Positions 48,945-60,759 of a stretch of DNA of 64,000 nucleotides are shown here, piece by piece. The notes beneath the pieces were generated by a model. That model made no database searches. It was not told the DNA's origin and saw only the letters and a list, made by a program, of their open reading frames with translations. The DNA comes from Pontederia crassipes. Its lineage: Eukaryota; Streptophyta; Magnoliopsida; Commelinales; Pontederiaceae. How positions within the stretch are numbered: position 1 is the first letter of the stretch; every line of letters starts with the position of its first letter. Made by a program: the position numbers and the translations under genes. Location of the stretch: positions 62,028,547-62,092,546 of the forward strand of contig CM060194.1 in assembly GCA_030549335.1 (NCBI GenBank). The letters run 5' to 3'.

Positions 48945-50140
48945 ACTGTCCGCCCAAACTATTATTCGACTTTACAAATTATCTATCAAATCCAATATGT
49001 CATATAATTATGTGATAATTTAGAGTATTAAAAATATAGATGTTAAGTTTCAGTTACAATTGGAATGATTTGAAAATGATATGTGTAGTGAATGTTATAA
49101 ATGTTTTACCGAGCCTTACTCAACCTGTCAGGATGAAACTCAGGGCGGATTATCCTACTATTTGTTAAATTTATTGTGTTCAGTCCAGATAAATATAAAT
49201 TCAAGTAATTTTATAAGTTGCATCCTAGGAATTCTACGTTTAGAGAAAATTGAAAGTACCAAAATATGGATTGCTTCTTATTTTATATAAATATTACAAC
49301 TAAGGTCACTTAGCCTGTCAGAACACAGAAACATCATGGAAGTTAGGTTGAATCTTGATTTTCTTGAAAACAAATCATAATGAAATATGATATTAGTAAT
49401 ATGGAAGTAAAAAAAAATTGGAATGAACAAATTTGGTTATCAATACAAGGAGATATGTATTTTCTTTTATTATGCATGCAATTTGGTCATAAATAGTTAC
49501 TTAGGTTATAAGAGTTAATACATGAGTACCATGTAAAATTTTTAATTATTTATGTTTCATACATGATATGTTAGCCTTCAGATCATAGTAGTAATATATT
49601 TCCTTACTATTATTATTTTAGGAGTAGAGGAGTAAATTAGTAAAAAAAAAGAAAGAAAGAAAAACTTTTGTTAGCCCTTATAGGTAAATTTGTTTCTCTT
49701 ACTCTATGTATTCACCTCTTTTGAATTTGATGTGACATTGATTGTGATATATATTGAATATGTATTGGATATGTTCTTATGAAAATTATATTGGAACAAT
49801 TGATTGATTTGTTTGTACATTGAAAATCATAAGTGATATGATATGGATTGATTTTAATTATAAAATGAGATAATCTTCCGATTGAATGGGTATTTGATAT
49901 GATTCATCTCCTGATATTGTGATATACCTTTGAAAAATTCTTATGAGAAGTATGTTGGAAAGATCGACCAATTGATTGCACATTGAAAAACATGTGTGAG
50001 ATGTTTACGAATTGATATTGTAAAGTGCAATCATGTTTCACTCAAATGAATGATCGATATTATTTATATTCTGATATTTGAGATATAATTATTTTATGAT
50101 GAATCATGCATCTGTCTGCATTCACATATATGATGATTAG
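48945..50140. other. Gene-free AT-rich stretch
   Basis: No gene or RNA is recognised. The sequence may be old LTR-retrotransposon DNA because the adjoining 50,148-50,960 looks LTR-like, but no domain is left. Confidence 0.3.
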
Positions 50141-50147
50141 AACTAAG

Positions 50148-50400
50148 TGCTACATCATTGATCACGATGGGAGCCACCTCTAGAGTTCAATTCATTATTT
50201 TGTTCCCCAATAATGTGATGAGTTAGGCTGGAGCTAAGTGTCACATCATGAGTAATCGCGATGGAGTCACCTCTAGAATCTGTAGGGGTCACCTCTAGAG
50301 TCCACCTAACTTTATATGATATGTTCTCCGAAAGGGATGAAATATAATGAGGCTAAGTGCTACATCGTTGATCACGATGGGAGCCACCTCTAAAGTCCAC
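50148..50400. repeat. Imperfect tandem repeats (~90 bp), LTR-like surroundings
   Basis: Three units with CTAAGTGCTACATCNTTGATC, ACGATGGGAGCCACCTCTA and GAGTTCA/GAGTCCACC. Variants with CTAAGTGTCACATC also occur. Such blocks, followed by TTTCAGATCAGTATAA and GGATCGTAGGAGTTTATAA near 50,680-50,720, are reminiscent of Ty3-type LTRs; that class is inferred. Confidence 0.6.
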
Positions 50401-51049
50401 CTACCGATCACTGCTCAGTTGGTGATCCGTGCATACATATGAGAGTTGCATTGTATACACATGTTTGATATGCTTAAATGACAATGATTGTAAATTGAGT
50501 GTAATGATTGTGATTAGACTATTACATGTGTTTATTAAATGTATGAAAATATTGATTTTGATATTATGATTAATGCATGTGCTTTTATGTCTCTCTGAAT
50601 TTATTAGATGATACATAGCTTATGAGTTATCAACTTACTAAACTATTTTTATTCTTAATGTTGTTTCCAATATTTTTCAGATCAGTATAATTTCTTGGAT
50701 CGTAGGAGTTTATAATCTTAGCAGGGTTTTACTCTTTTGATATAAAGATAATGAGGAGAGTTGTTACTCTCGTGTCCTTATGTTACGATGTCGAGGGAGT
50801 TTGTTATGTGTAATATATATGTGTTATTTTGTAACTTGTAAGAAGGCAAAGTAGTTTTGTGAAATGCAAAACTTAAGAAAGTTGGTTTGGTATCAAATGA
50901 TCATCACATATTATGTAATTTATTTAATGATATACTTTTATTCTTATATTATAACAAAATTAATTACATCACATTTTTGCATTCCTTCACAATTTTATTT
51001 AATCATTTGTAATGAGTCGCGAACTCAGATTTAAATCGCAGTTTAAATC

Positions 51050-51235
51050 AGGGTCGTGTCACCGCTGCCCGTGAACGTCGACCTCGCCTCCCGAGCCCGC
51101 CGTCGCTGACCTCGACCGCCGCCACTGAGCTCGCCTGCCCCATCGCCCGTGACCCTCAAATTCACCTGCCACCGCTGACCTCCCTCGCTCCGCCGCCCGC
51201 GACCCTCGACCTTGCCGAGAGTTGTTTTCGAGTTG
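51050..51235. repeat. GC-rich fragment of the inverted-arm repeat
   Basis: CTCGCC...GCCGCTGACCTCG units like the inner part of the left arm at 45,560-45,800, in the same orientation as that arm. Confidence 0.5.
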
Positions 51236-51489
51236 TAATGTTGTAATTTCTAGTTCTAACATGTTAACATGTACATCAATTTTAACTTTATTGTAATTTT
51301 GAGTTTGAGTTGTAATATTATGTATGATATGATTTCTTTGTTACAAGGTTTTCTTTGCATGTATGGTATCACTTGTAGCACATTCAATTGTCTAATGCTT
51401 AAAATTTGTTGAGTTGCAATCTAGAGTGTTCTCCATATGATCTATAATTGTAATATGCAATCACGTATGATTTGATCTATAATATCATG

Positions 51490-51850
51490 CACTACAGTAG
51501 TGAGTGGCGGACACTACAGTCGTGAGTGGCGGAGGAGCGATATTGACTCCGCCTCAATTAGACGGACGATGAGGAGCCATATTGACTCCACCTCAATTAG
51601 ATGGAAGATTTGTCCTGAATAAATAGAAGACTTTGAACATATAAAAGGAATTCTTTAGACATATGACAATAAGAATTACACGACAGAGAACTTTTTGGAG
51701 CCGATTTCATTACAAGAATCAAGTATGGATTACAAATGCTTTTTGACATGGAAGTCGATTTCATTATAACAACAAATCATATGAATTAAACATGAATCAA
51801 GTGATTTCATTACAACAACAAATCATATGAATTAAACATGAATCAAGTAT
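51490..51850. repeat. Two short tandem duplications
   Basis: At 51,490-51,610 ACTACAGTNGTGAGTGGCGGA and ATATTGACTCCNCCTCAATTAGA each occur twice. At about 51,750-51,840 a 46-bp unit (ATTTCATTANAACAACAAAT... to GAATCAAGT) occurs twice. Confidence 0.75.
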
Positions 51851-53264
51851 GGATTACAAATGAATCAATGAATTAAACGGAGGCGGTGGTGTAGGATCGG
51901 TCAGTGGCGAGGTCGAGGGTCGTGGGCGGCGGGCGAGGTCGAGGGTCGCAGGTAGTGGGGCGGCGGGAGAGATCGAGGGTCGCGGGCAGTGGGGCGGGTG
52001 AGCTCAGCAGCGGCGGGCGAGGTTGAGGGTTGCGGGCGGCGGGATAGGCGAGGTCAACGGCAATAGGCTTGGCGCGCGAGCTCGCCGGCGGCAGGCAAGG
52101 TCAGCGGTGGCAAGCTCGGCAGGCGAAGTCGAGGGTCACAGGTGGCAGGGAGAGCTCGGCGAGATCGAGGGTGGCGGCGGGAGATCTCGGTGATGCAGTG
52201 AGTGGCAGCGGTGTGCGATCTATCATGATGCAGCGGGCGGCCGAGGGACGTAGATCTGCACGAAATTTGGTCGGAGGTCACGCCGAGGTGGCCGGGGGAC
52301 ACATATCTGTGCGATATTTGGTCGGAGGTCGGCGTCGCATCGACGGCGGTGGTGCGCGAGCTCGCCACCTAGCTTGCACGAGATCGACGAAGGCAGGGCA
52401 CGAGATCGGCGGAGGTGGTCGAGCTCGGCGGCCAGGGGATGCATATCTGTGCAAGATCTGGCGATGGTCGGCATCCTCGCGTCGAAAGCCGGATCGCAGG
52501 TGGGCTGGCGCGATCTCGCGATGTTGACATCAGCGTGCTGACGAAGAGGAGAGAGAAGAACGTGAGGCAAAGGGGTGCGCCGAGATCTCATGCGTAGGGT
52601 TATAAAAAAAAGTTGGAAAAAATTCGGCTGCATCTGAGACGGGCGTAATCGAAGAAAAGATTTTAGCCCTTGATGTTTAAATGGACGGTTGAGATTTAAG
52701 GAGCAAGTGCTCCCAACTTAAGTTGGGAGAACCCCCATTAAATCGTTTTCTAATACATTACACTTAACTGATGCCATGTTCCTTAGCTACAATATTTCCT
52801 ATGACTTGTAGATGTGAGAGTGAGACCAACTTATATCATTCTTGAAGGTTCTGGTTGCATAATTTCACCCCTACCATGGAATATAGGTCCACGTGGAAAA
52901 ATGGCAAGCATTTGATATTTTTTGTTTTGAATCTTGATCCGCAAAATTTTAATAAAATGTATCATTTGATATTTCACCCATGAAGGTGTTGTTTGGTTGT
53001 GGATTAACAAATGGAATAAGGACTTAATAGGAATATCGTCAAATGCGAGGTGAATTAGAATTAAGAGGAGACAAGCGCCGCACAGTTCGCGATGAATGTT
53101 TAATCCTGTCGGGCCAATTTTTTTATGAGTTTTTGTGTTCTTCGATTTTGATGAATTAAAGATAATCCATCGTAATCTAATCAACTTAGTGAGTTACGTA
53201 ATTATTCTCTTGAATTAGTTATCGAGCAACCAAACAATGCCTAAGTGGCCCAACAACATATACC

Positions 53265-53745
53265 TTAGGGGTATTCACCGGGTCGGATCGATCCGGCGAA
53301 CCTGAAGATCCGACTCGATCCGGCCTACTTTTAGGTCAGGTCGATCTCGGGATTCGACATGCTCTGACCCCTTCCGACTCGATGACCTAGGTTTTTCTTC
53401 TTTTTTTTTATTTTAAATTATCTTTTTGTTAATTTAAGAGTTTTATAACATTACAAATGAAAATAATATAAAATAAACTATTTTAAATGTAGAAAAAATA
53501 TATAAATATTATTAAAAAATATGCTTTGATATTTAAAAATATTTTATTTAGTATTAAAAAGTAATAAATAGTTTTTATATTTAAAAATAAAAAGAAAAAA
53601 AATTAAAAAAGATCGGATTAAGTAATCCGATCACCTGCCCCAACCCGGCTCATCCAAAAAAAAAAAAAAGAAAAATCCTACCCGGCCAAATTTGATCGGT
53701 CGGATCGAGTTTATTCGCGAGTCAGGTCAATGCGTTCAATTTGTC
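53265..53745. mobile_element. Probable hAT-type MITE, second copy of the GGTCGG family
   Basis: GGGGTATTCACCGGGTCGGATCG at the left, AT-rich centre, and GATCGGTCGGATCGAG at the right. Compare 25,045-25,440. Confidence 0.45.
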
Positions 53746-53754
53746 CTTGTGTAC

Positions 53755-54045
53755 ACATATTTCTAACACATCACACCTACCTAGCATATCTTTGATTACT
53801 TGTGTGGGATTAACTCAAAGCATATATATTGCATAGGGGTCACAACTCGCTGTGGAACAAAAGTTCAGGCATGAGTGACTCTAATTGCATGAAGATGTAT
53901 GCATTGAGTTAGTGCCACTGTGGACAAATCGTGTGAGATATTTTGAGTATATATAAACATTTGATCTTCGACTTAGTGTGATGTGTTAAAAAGATCATTA
54001 GTCCGATAATAAAGTGGCTAATATCACACCGAGTACAAAGATCCC
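53755..54045. mobile_element. Decayed inverted TRIM-like sequence
   Basis: Right part: GAGTATATATAAACATTTGATC, TTAGTGTGATGTGTTAAAAAG, TGGCTAATATCACACCG, which aligns with the LTR at 48,778-48,939. Left part, inverted: CACATCACACCTACCTAGCA, TGTGGGATTAACTCAAAGCA, TGCATAGGGGTC. The layout repeats, in decayed form, the palindrome at 48,010-48,939. Confidence 0.45.
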
Positions 54046-54989
54046 AAAAGGGTATACATCATTACCCAATTATAATACTTTTTCACAAAACTTAATGACA
54101 TGATGTGTAAGCAACTCCATAAAAAAAAGTTTAAAGAAAGAAGAAACCCTCTTGCCTCTTGCCCTGATGCCTAAGCAACCTTATTTTTTTTTTTGCAAAG
54201 TCCTCCTCCAACCACATGATGAGCAGAGGCATGTAACATCCAATTCCCCCCCTTCTTTATGGATCAACAAATTAACTTCTCAGCTTTTAATCCACTCCCG
54301 TGTTGGGATGTTCATGTCTCGTTAGTATCTAATCCAAGTATTCACGTATATTATCACAAAAATTAATACATACTAAAATACCAATGGTGGCAAGTTGACC
54401 TAATACCGTCTTAAACCAAAAATAAATACATACTTTAGGAAAGAGGACCACCGCCATAGTGATATAGCTCATATGCTCAATTGATAAATACATGTAAATA
54501 AATTAGCGATAATTTGATTGCTAATCTGATGAAATTATTTTTCTCTGCTCATATAAGATAACTTGAGATATAATGCTTAAATAAATTATATTAACAATAA
54601 AACATGATGTGGGTTTTTTTTTTTCAAAAAACAATGTTATACCAAAAGATATTTTTAAAATCAAAAATAAAAAAAACTGCATTGAAGTGGCAAAGTTAAT
54701 GGACCCCACTGATCTGTTTCCCTGCCTTTCGAATTCCCTCTTTTTTCTCTTACACGTGGCGGGCGGGAACTCGTTCCTGACGAGGAGTTTGCTGTTCTTG
54801 GTAACAAATTGGGTCCAGTCCGATTCGGCGAACGGTAGCAACGGTGATGATGTCATCGCTGGATCGGATCAGGACCGTCCAAAGCTGGTGACCGGCGCAG
54901 GTAATAATGTAACTATTTTCCGAAGCTGGGGGCATTTCGGGACTTTCAGGTTTTATTATTTGGTACTTAAATATGTATCTAGAGGGGGA

Positions 54990-56810
54990 GACTCGTAAGT
55001 GCTTCTCACCATTTTTAGCGCCACGAAGGAGAGAAAGCAAGAGGAAGAGCAAGAGAGCAGTCGGCGTTTCTTCCTTGTTTATTTCGATCTCTTTCCAAGG
55101 TGAGCTCTTTTTCTTCTTCTTCCTCATTAGTTATTATAACAATGTTTTTTTCTCGCTATTTTTTTGTGCACACGATCGATTGGTACATGGTTCTTTGCAT
55201 TGCTATTCCTATTTCGGTCAATTTATTTATGTTTTTTTTGTTTCTCGTGTGGGTTTTCGAATTCTCCATCAAACAGAGTGGTTATTAACAGTAAACATTG
55301 ATCTTGTTTTAATCTGTTTTGAATCGTTATGTGGGATTTTTTATGTTTCTTTTCTGTCCCGTTCCTTCCGCAAGATGATGTCCTTTTTTTTCAATTACAG
55401 GGCTACCGAGAAGTTACACAAATTGAGGTAAGAAGTTAACATTTCAGCTGCTCGACTGAGAGGACTTTTTCTATACGAGTTAAAGTTGGATGTTTTTTGT
55501 TGTTCATGTTCCTTTTTTTCTGGAACGAACAAATGAGTTAGCATTTGGCGTTGCAGCCGTCTCGTGTATCTTAGTTCATCATTTGTTCTTTGGAAACCCT
55601 TTTTAACATTCAAAAGGTAGAGGTCAAAGTTGTCTAATTTCTGTGGTTAATTGCTGTTATAATTATTTTGTATTCATTTATGGATCAAGGTGATGAGGTT
55701 TCTAGGAAGGGGTAGATTGTTGCCTTACGGGAAGATTCTGCGCCCAAAATTTAGATGTCAATGCTGAAAATATTCAATTGCGTCAACTCGGATCATAGTT
55801 TTTTTTAGTTTACTTCTTGCTGCAATCTATTTCTTTCATCCATATCTGAAAGCTACTAATTGTGTAGAATTCTATAGTTTGGGTACTCATATATTGGATG
55901 CTAGAAGGTTTCATGCCTACGAATGCAAACTGATTTTCTGCTTTTCATGGGTTCGAACGTACCTTTTGTTTAGACAATTGTCATTGAGGACCGAGGTTAT
56001 CCCTCTTATACAGGATCAAAATGGCAGTGAAATGTTCTAACATTTCACATTCATCTTTTGAATCATGCAGTATGCATACTTTGCCGGTGTGGATTTGTGC
56101 TGCTTTTAGTGCTATCAATCAATTTAACACATGCATGGTTAGATTTTTGAAATTTTACATTCACCGGTCAGAATGGAAATGATTACTGGTCATTATGTTT
56201 CCAACTTGTTCTCACACAATGGATGAGCGTGTATGTTAACTCTCTTTGAAAGAATCTGGTGTTTTAAGTTTTACATTCACTGTTGAATGCATTGCATAAA
56301 CCAATATGAATGTCTACTGCTTGTATTTTCTGTGTGCCCTATCTCGAGACTTAAGCTTGGGCATCGTTTCTTTCTGAAGAGAATCAAACAGATCACAATG
56401 CAACACAATATTAGCAAATTACTGGTGAAGAGTTACATTTCATGGTCCCTTGAATTCCTGGAAATTGCTTTCCTGTCAATGCAAATGTTTTTTCTGCTCA
56501 TTGTGTTATTGCATAAGAGACCTTTGTCCCTTTCAAAAGGATCAAAGTGCCATAAAATTTTATCGTAATTCACTGATGTGCTTAAATAATTTTCATTAAA
56601 CTCCCAATTTAATGGATATTGTACGTCTGCCAATGCAAATGCTTACTATTTATTAACTTTCAGATTTGTCCCTGCATTGGAAGATCATAAAATTCTTGGC
56701 TGATCAAGTTTTTGCTTCTATATATTTGTTTCTAGTCAATGAGATGTAAGCATGTCCAAATGTCCATTTAGCCACCATCATTAGCTGGCCTGCAGTTGTA
56801 ACACACTGCT
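54990..56810 (+). promoter_or_regulatory. Probable spliced 5' leader of the GT17 gene
   Basis: A purine-rich leader-like stretch ends at CTTTCCAAG|GTGAGC (55,099/55,100). TTCAATTACAG|GGCTACC...ATTGAG|GTAAGA gives a 27-bp exon (55,401-55,427). TGGCCTGCAG|TTGTAAC (56,795/56,796) then leads straight into the ATG at 56,811. All sites are GT-AG. Two introns in the leader would fit the absence of introns in the coding part. Inferred from signals only. Confidence 0.45.
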
Positions 56811-57905
56811 ATGGCCAGGAGATCTCTACATGGCCTTGGATCCAGGAGAAAGTTCCCTAACAGAATTCTTGTTGTCCTCTTCATATTCCTGATGCCTGCA
56901 TTTGTTGTTGCAATCGTGCTCCATGGGAAGAAGTTATCCTACTTATTGCGCCCACTATGGGACACTCCACCTCATCCCTTCACCAGCATTCCCCACTACT
57001 ATGCAGAAAATCTATCAACAGAGCAGCTCTGTCAGCTCCATGGTTGGTCTGTCCTGTCCTCTCCTCGTTGTGTGTTCGACACAATTCTCTTCAACAATGA
57101 GGTTGACATTCTTGAGATTCGATACCGTGAGCTACTCCCCTATGTTCACAAGTTTGTGATCCTGGAGTCAAGCACCACATTTACTGGAGTTCCAAAGCCA
57201 CTCTTCTTTACTGACAATCTTCAAAGATTTGAATTTGCAAACCCAAAGATTGTCCATGGGACATTCTCAGGTCAGACAGCTGACCCAAAATTGTACAGGG
57301 ATCCTTTCATGCTAGAAGGCAAGCAGCGGATGGCAGTAAACTTTCTTCTTCGTAAGTCAGGCATCGCACCTGGTGACATTCTTATCATGGCTGATGCTGA
57401 TGAAATACCAAGCCCCAACACAGTTAAGCTCCTACAGTGGTGTGAGGGCATACCATCAGTAATGCATCTGGAACTGAGGCATTATATGTACTCCTTTGAG
57501 TTCCCAGTGGAGTACAGCAGTTGGCGTGCCACGGCGCATATATATGGGCATGGAACACATTATCGGCACTCCAGGCAAACAGATCTAATCTTGGCTGATA
57601 CAGGGTGGCACTGCAGTTTTTGTTTCAGAACAATTGATCAGTTTGTGTTTAAGATGACAGCATACAGCCATGCCGACCGTGTCAGGTGGTCGACCTTCTT
57701 AGATCATTCCAGAATCCAGAGGATCATTTGCGAGGGTGAAGATCTGTTTGACATGTTACCCGAGGAGTACAGCTTCAAGGAGCTGATAAGAAAAATGGGT
57801 GGGATTCCGAAATCCGCTTCGGCTGTTCACCTTCCGTCTTTCCTTCTACGAAATGCTGATAAATTCAGGTTTTTATTACCTGGGGGATGTTCAAGGTCAA
57901 GTTAG
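56811..57905 (+). CDS. GT17-family beta-1,4-mannosyl-glycoprotein N-acetylglucosaminyltransferase-like protein
   Basis: 364 residues in one exon, the usual length for plant GT17 proteins related to animal MGAT3. In animals that enzyme adds the bisecting GlcNAc to the beta-mannose of N-glycans; the acceptor in plants is not established. Residues 1-18 are basic ([12 protein letters not shown]), residues 19-38 form one hydrophobic segment, so a type II Golgi membrane protein is predicted with the catalytic part in the lumen. [12 protein letters not shown], an [10 protein letters not shown] block (118-125), [10 protein letters not shown] (193-202, the acidic DxD-like metal/nucleotide site) and GWHCSFCFR (265-273) are conserved family features. 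The C-terminus FRFLLPGGC is also typical. The ATG lies just after a probable leader splice site and its context is good. Confidence 0.93.
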   Translation: MARRSLHGLGSRRKFPNRILVVLFIFLMPAFVVAIVLHGKKLSYLLRPLWDTPPHPFTSIPHYYAENLSTEQLCQLHGWSVLSSPRCVFDTILFNNEVDILEIRYRELLPYVHKFVILESSTTFTGVPKPLFFTDNLQRFEFANPKIVHGTFSGQTADPKLYRDPFMLEGKQRMAVNFLLRKSGIAPGDILIMADADEIPSPNTVKLLQWCEGIPSVMHLELRHYMYSFEFPVEYSSWRATAHIYGHGTHYRHSRQTDLILADTGWHCSFCFRTIDQFVFKMTAYSHADRVRWSTFLDHSRIQRIICEGEDLFDMLPEEYSFKELIRKMGGIPKSASAVHLPSFLLRNADKFRFLLPGGCSRSS

Positions 57906-58477
57906 TGTTAGTTACTCTTAACTTTTTTCTTGATATGAACACAAATGAGAAAAAATTAAGATTGTTGATAGAAACATTGTTACTAGAGAAAAGAAATGTC
58001 AGTCGATTAAAGAGCTGTGAGATTTCGGATCAGTGATATGTTATTAGCTGTCAATTCAAACTTTTTGGTTTTTTTCCTTTGAGAAATCCTTATTTTGTCA
58101 ATGGTAGAAGAACCACTTCTCATAGACATGTTCTACTGTGCACTTCATAACGTTAAAGAAAAAGAAGAAAAGCACGTCTAATACTGTTCCCATATTTGAT
58201 TAATTGTTAGTTTATATTTGTTTGCTACTTAATTGGCTTCATGCAGTAGATAAATGGTTTTGGCAAAAGATTCCGTTGATCTGATCTTCTCAGTATTTTG
58301 AGTGATGATCAAGCTTTGAATTGATCAAGTAGTTGTGCAATCAGAGAAGTCGTGAATATAAAAATGTGATGAATGGGAGCATTATTGTCAATTAGGTGGA
58401 TGACATTTCATCTTGAAAGTAACAGGCCACTGTTGCACAGTCAATGCTCCAATCTGGTCAGCTCTTTGTACCTGGTC

Positions 58478-58518
<41 letters not shown>

Positions 58519-59220
58519 CCTATATATATGTACGACCAGGTGCATACAACATGATAGACGCCGGTGTTGCACTTTGACATGAGCAATTACTATTTTCTTC
58601 TCCTAGTTTTCTGTTGCTGTCATTAGTCAATCTTTGATGGTTTCAACATAAACCAAGAGAGACATGGTCAATAATGTTATGATACTCTGATAATCTTTTG
58701 ATAATAATTAAGCAAGGTAAGTTGGAATCTCTTCCAGGCCAAAAAGAAAAAAAAAATTGAAAATTGCAGATGTGCCCTCCAGCTTCTAAAGGGTGGATCA
58801 GTAGCAGTAACACCTACATAAATCTTCTCACCTGTGGGAGGAGTAAGGCAAGCTCGACCTTTAAATTTTGAGACAGACAGGAAGGAGTGACAGCAAGCTC
58901 GTCCTGCCTGCTATTTCAGGAAGCAATGACGTGACAGTACCCTGTTTTAGAAGGAAATAATTAGCCAGTATATGGGTCTTGAATGTGCTCGTTTCTAGCA
59001 ATTAATGAATCAATTCTTCATATAATTCATCACAATAGCTTCCATTTCAAATGATATGAATAGGGAAATACAAATTTCTTCTGATCATGTATTGGATCCA
59101 TAAATACACAGACTTTTAAACTGTTCGTTATTCCAAGAAAAGAGAAGAATCGCACGTCCGTACGTGCATGTATAATCTCGTAATAAATACGTATATCGCA
59201 TGTGCCTCTGAAGGGTTTTC
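57906..59220. other. Intergenic stretch between GT17 and peroxidase
   Basis: 3' regions of two convergent genes. No further gene is seen. It contains an AT microsatellite hairpin at 58,460-58,545. Confidence 0.5.
58460..58545. repeat. (TA)n microsatellite within an inverted repeat
   Basis: TGTACCTGGTCATATATA on the left and, in complement, TGCACCTGGTCGTACATATA on the right enclose the TA run, so the whole block can fold into one hairpin of ~35 bp stem. It could be a small foldback element. Confidence 0.7.
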
Positions 59221-59228
59221 GATGTAAT

Positions 59229-60606
59229 TTAACAGTTGTTGACGACGGTGCACTTCTTCCGGATTTCGCCTGCGGAACCGGTCAGCACGTCGATCGAGAT
59301 CATCTTCTCCATGGACGCGCCGAACTCCTTGAAGAAGACATCGACGTTGCTGCTGAGCAGCCGGAAGACGACGGACATGGCGTAGCCGTCGGTGGTCAGG
59401 GCGGTGTCGGACTCGAAGAGGACCCTCCGCTTCAGCAGATTCTTGTAGTAGCTGAGGTCGAACGCGGTGAAGCTGTCGGGATCCATCTCGACCTCCGTCG
59501 TGTTGTCCGTCGGCGTCCTGCACTTGGCATACTTGAGGTAGTTGACGTAGTCCCGGTCCATGGAAGGATCCGTGTCGCCTTTCCCGGTGAAGTTGTAGAG
59601 GCGATTGCTGAACGGCGGGCAGTGAGAGACTCCAATGGTGTGAGCTCCTGCATGATGCAGTTCATGCGTTAATATACACATATCATTGGGAATTATGCCA
59701 AGATTCTAAGAACATGTATATTATGTCATGAACATGAAATCCTCTTTACCTGAGAGCACTACGAGGTCTTTCACGTCGAGTCCCTTGCTGGCGAACGAAC
59801 CTCGAAGCTCACCGAAGTTGAACTTCGGCTGTGGGATGATTATGTCAGCTTCGTCTTTCGAGGACACCAATCCGTCTCTGCGCCCCGTAGGAACATCCCA
59901 ATATGGGCCTCCCTGTGTGTTCACAGTGATTCTTTTAGCATGTGCACGTAAGTTCAGAAAAAAGCTATCTATATATATACTGGAACTAATCACGCAGTTC
60001 ATGATACATATAATAATTAAGAACCCAAATGCATGCGTGCAAGTTACTTACGACTGTTACGACGGCGTCTCTGGACGTCAGAGCAAGGATATCTGCACAG
60101 GAAACAACTCCCGGGCATTGTGCCTCCACCAGTTCCTTAACCTTGTCTATGATATCAAATCCTTTGATAGACAGGTTCGGTAACGCCTCCTTCTCTGCCT
60201 TGGACATAAAAGTGGAATCAAGAAGAATAGAAGCATCACATCCCTGCAGGTAAACAATTCATTGAGAGTTAGAGAGAAGAAGATTAAACTAATACTAGCT
60301 ATAAACAAAATGGAAGAGAACGAGCGAGAGAGCGAGAGCGAGAGAGAGAGAGAGAGAAAGAAACAAACGTACCCTCACGAAGCAGTCATGGAACTGCATC
60401 CTGAGCAAGGCTGCAACGAATTTCGGATTCTGACGTATGTAGTTTGTAACATAGTCAGACACGATCTTCTCAGCTTGTGGGCAGCTTCTGCTGTAGAAGC
60501 CCAACTTCAGATCATGAGCATTTGCCCTGCTGCTCAGTACGCTGACCAGCACGGCACACATGATCAGCTGGAAGCAGCAATGCTGCGCAGTTCTTGGCTT
60601 CGCCAT
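59229..60606 (-). CDS. Class III secretory peroxidase
   Basis: Haem peroxidase of the apoplast/cell wall, using H2O2 to oxidise phenolics. Minus-strand exons: 60,606-60,373; 60,243-60,052; 59,912-59,750; 59,647-59,229. All GT-AG, 335 residues, the classic four-exon plan. Residues 1-30 are a signal peptide (cleavage likely before HDLKLGFY). [10 protein letters not shown] (69-78) holds the distal Arg69 and His73, [11 protein letters not shown] (79-89) a calcium site, [18 protein letters not shown] the following helix, and [10 protein letters not shown] (197-206) the proximal haem ligand His199. The paired cysteines of the family, including the last residue of CTVVNNC, are present. The last exon is GC3-rich, unlike exon 2 and the neighbouring genes. 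An intact family core suggests an active enzyme; its substrate cannot be told. Confidence 0.95.
60320..60361. repeat. (GA)n-rich microsatellite in peroxidase intron 1
   Basis: GAGCGAGAGAGCGAGAGCGA followed by an uninterrupted GA run and AAGAAAC, just inside the donor of exon 1. Confidence 0.9.
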
Positions 60607-60746
60607 TAATGTTGTAGCTCGATCCTGAACAAGAATCCTTTTAAAAGAATAAGAAAAATTGTATATAATTGTCTGAGAAGAACTGTAAGGAAGAATGAGC
60701 TATGTATATCTCCTTAATTGTTGTGAAATGCACGAAGGCATCAAAA

Positions 60747-60757
60747 GTATATATAGC
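60747..60757 (-). promoter_or_regulatory. Candidate TATA box of the peroxidase
   Basis: CTATATATAC on the minus strand about 145 bases before the start codon, a good plant TATA box at a plausible distance. Confidence 0.6.
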
Positions 60758-60759
60758 CT

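Larger units (their letters stand above)
44967..52737. mobile_element. Region bounded by long inverted arms, possible large foldback/TIR element
   Basis: The left arm (44,967-45,810) and right arm (51,890-52,737, complement) share TGGGG(G)TNCTCC at the tip. They also share CTCCTTAAATCTCAACCGTCC, ATTTAAACATCAAG, then a long GC-rich part of CTCGCCCGCCG-like units with ATCTCGCACAGAT-type strings. TTAA stands immediately outside both tips (44,963-44,966 and 52,738-52,741). The arms are clearly related but diverged. The 6 kb between contain other insertions and no transposase that I can see. Two independent inverted copies of one repeat would be the alternative. Confidence 0.5.

Noticed and set aside
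50148-50400. Regular repeats considered as a CRISPR array
   Set aside because: The units are imperfect, have no uniform spacers, and the genome is a plant nuclear genome.
59202-59672. 156-codon plus-strand frame
   Set aside because: It is the antisense shadow of the GC-rich last exon of the peroxidase.
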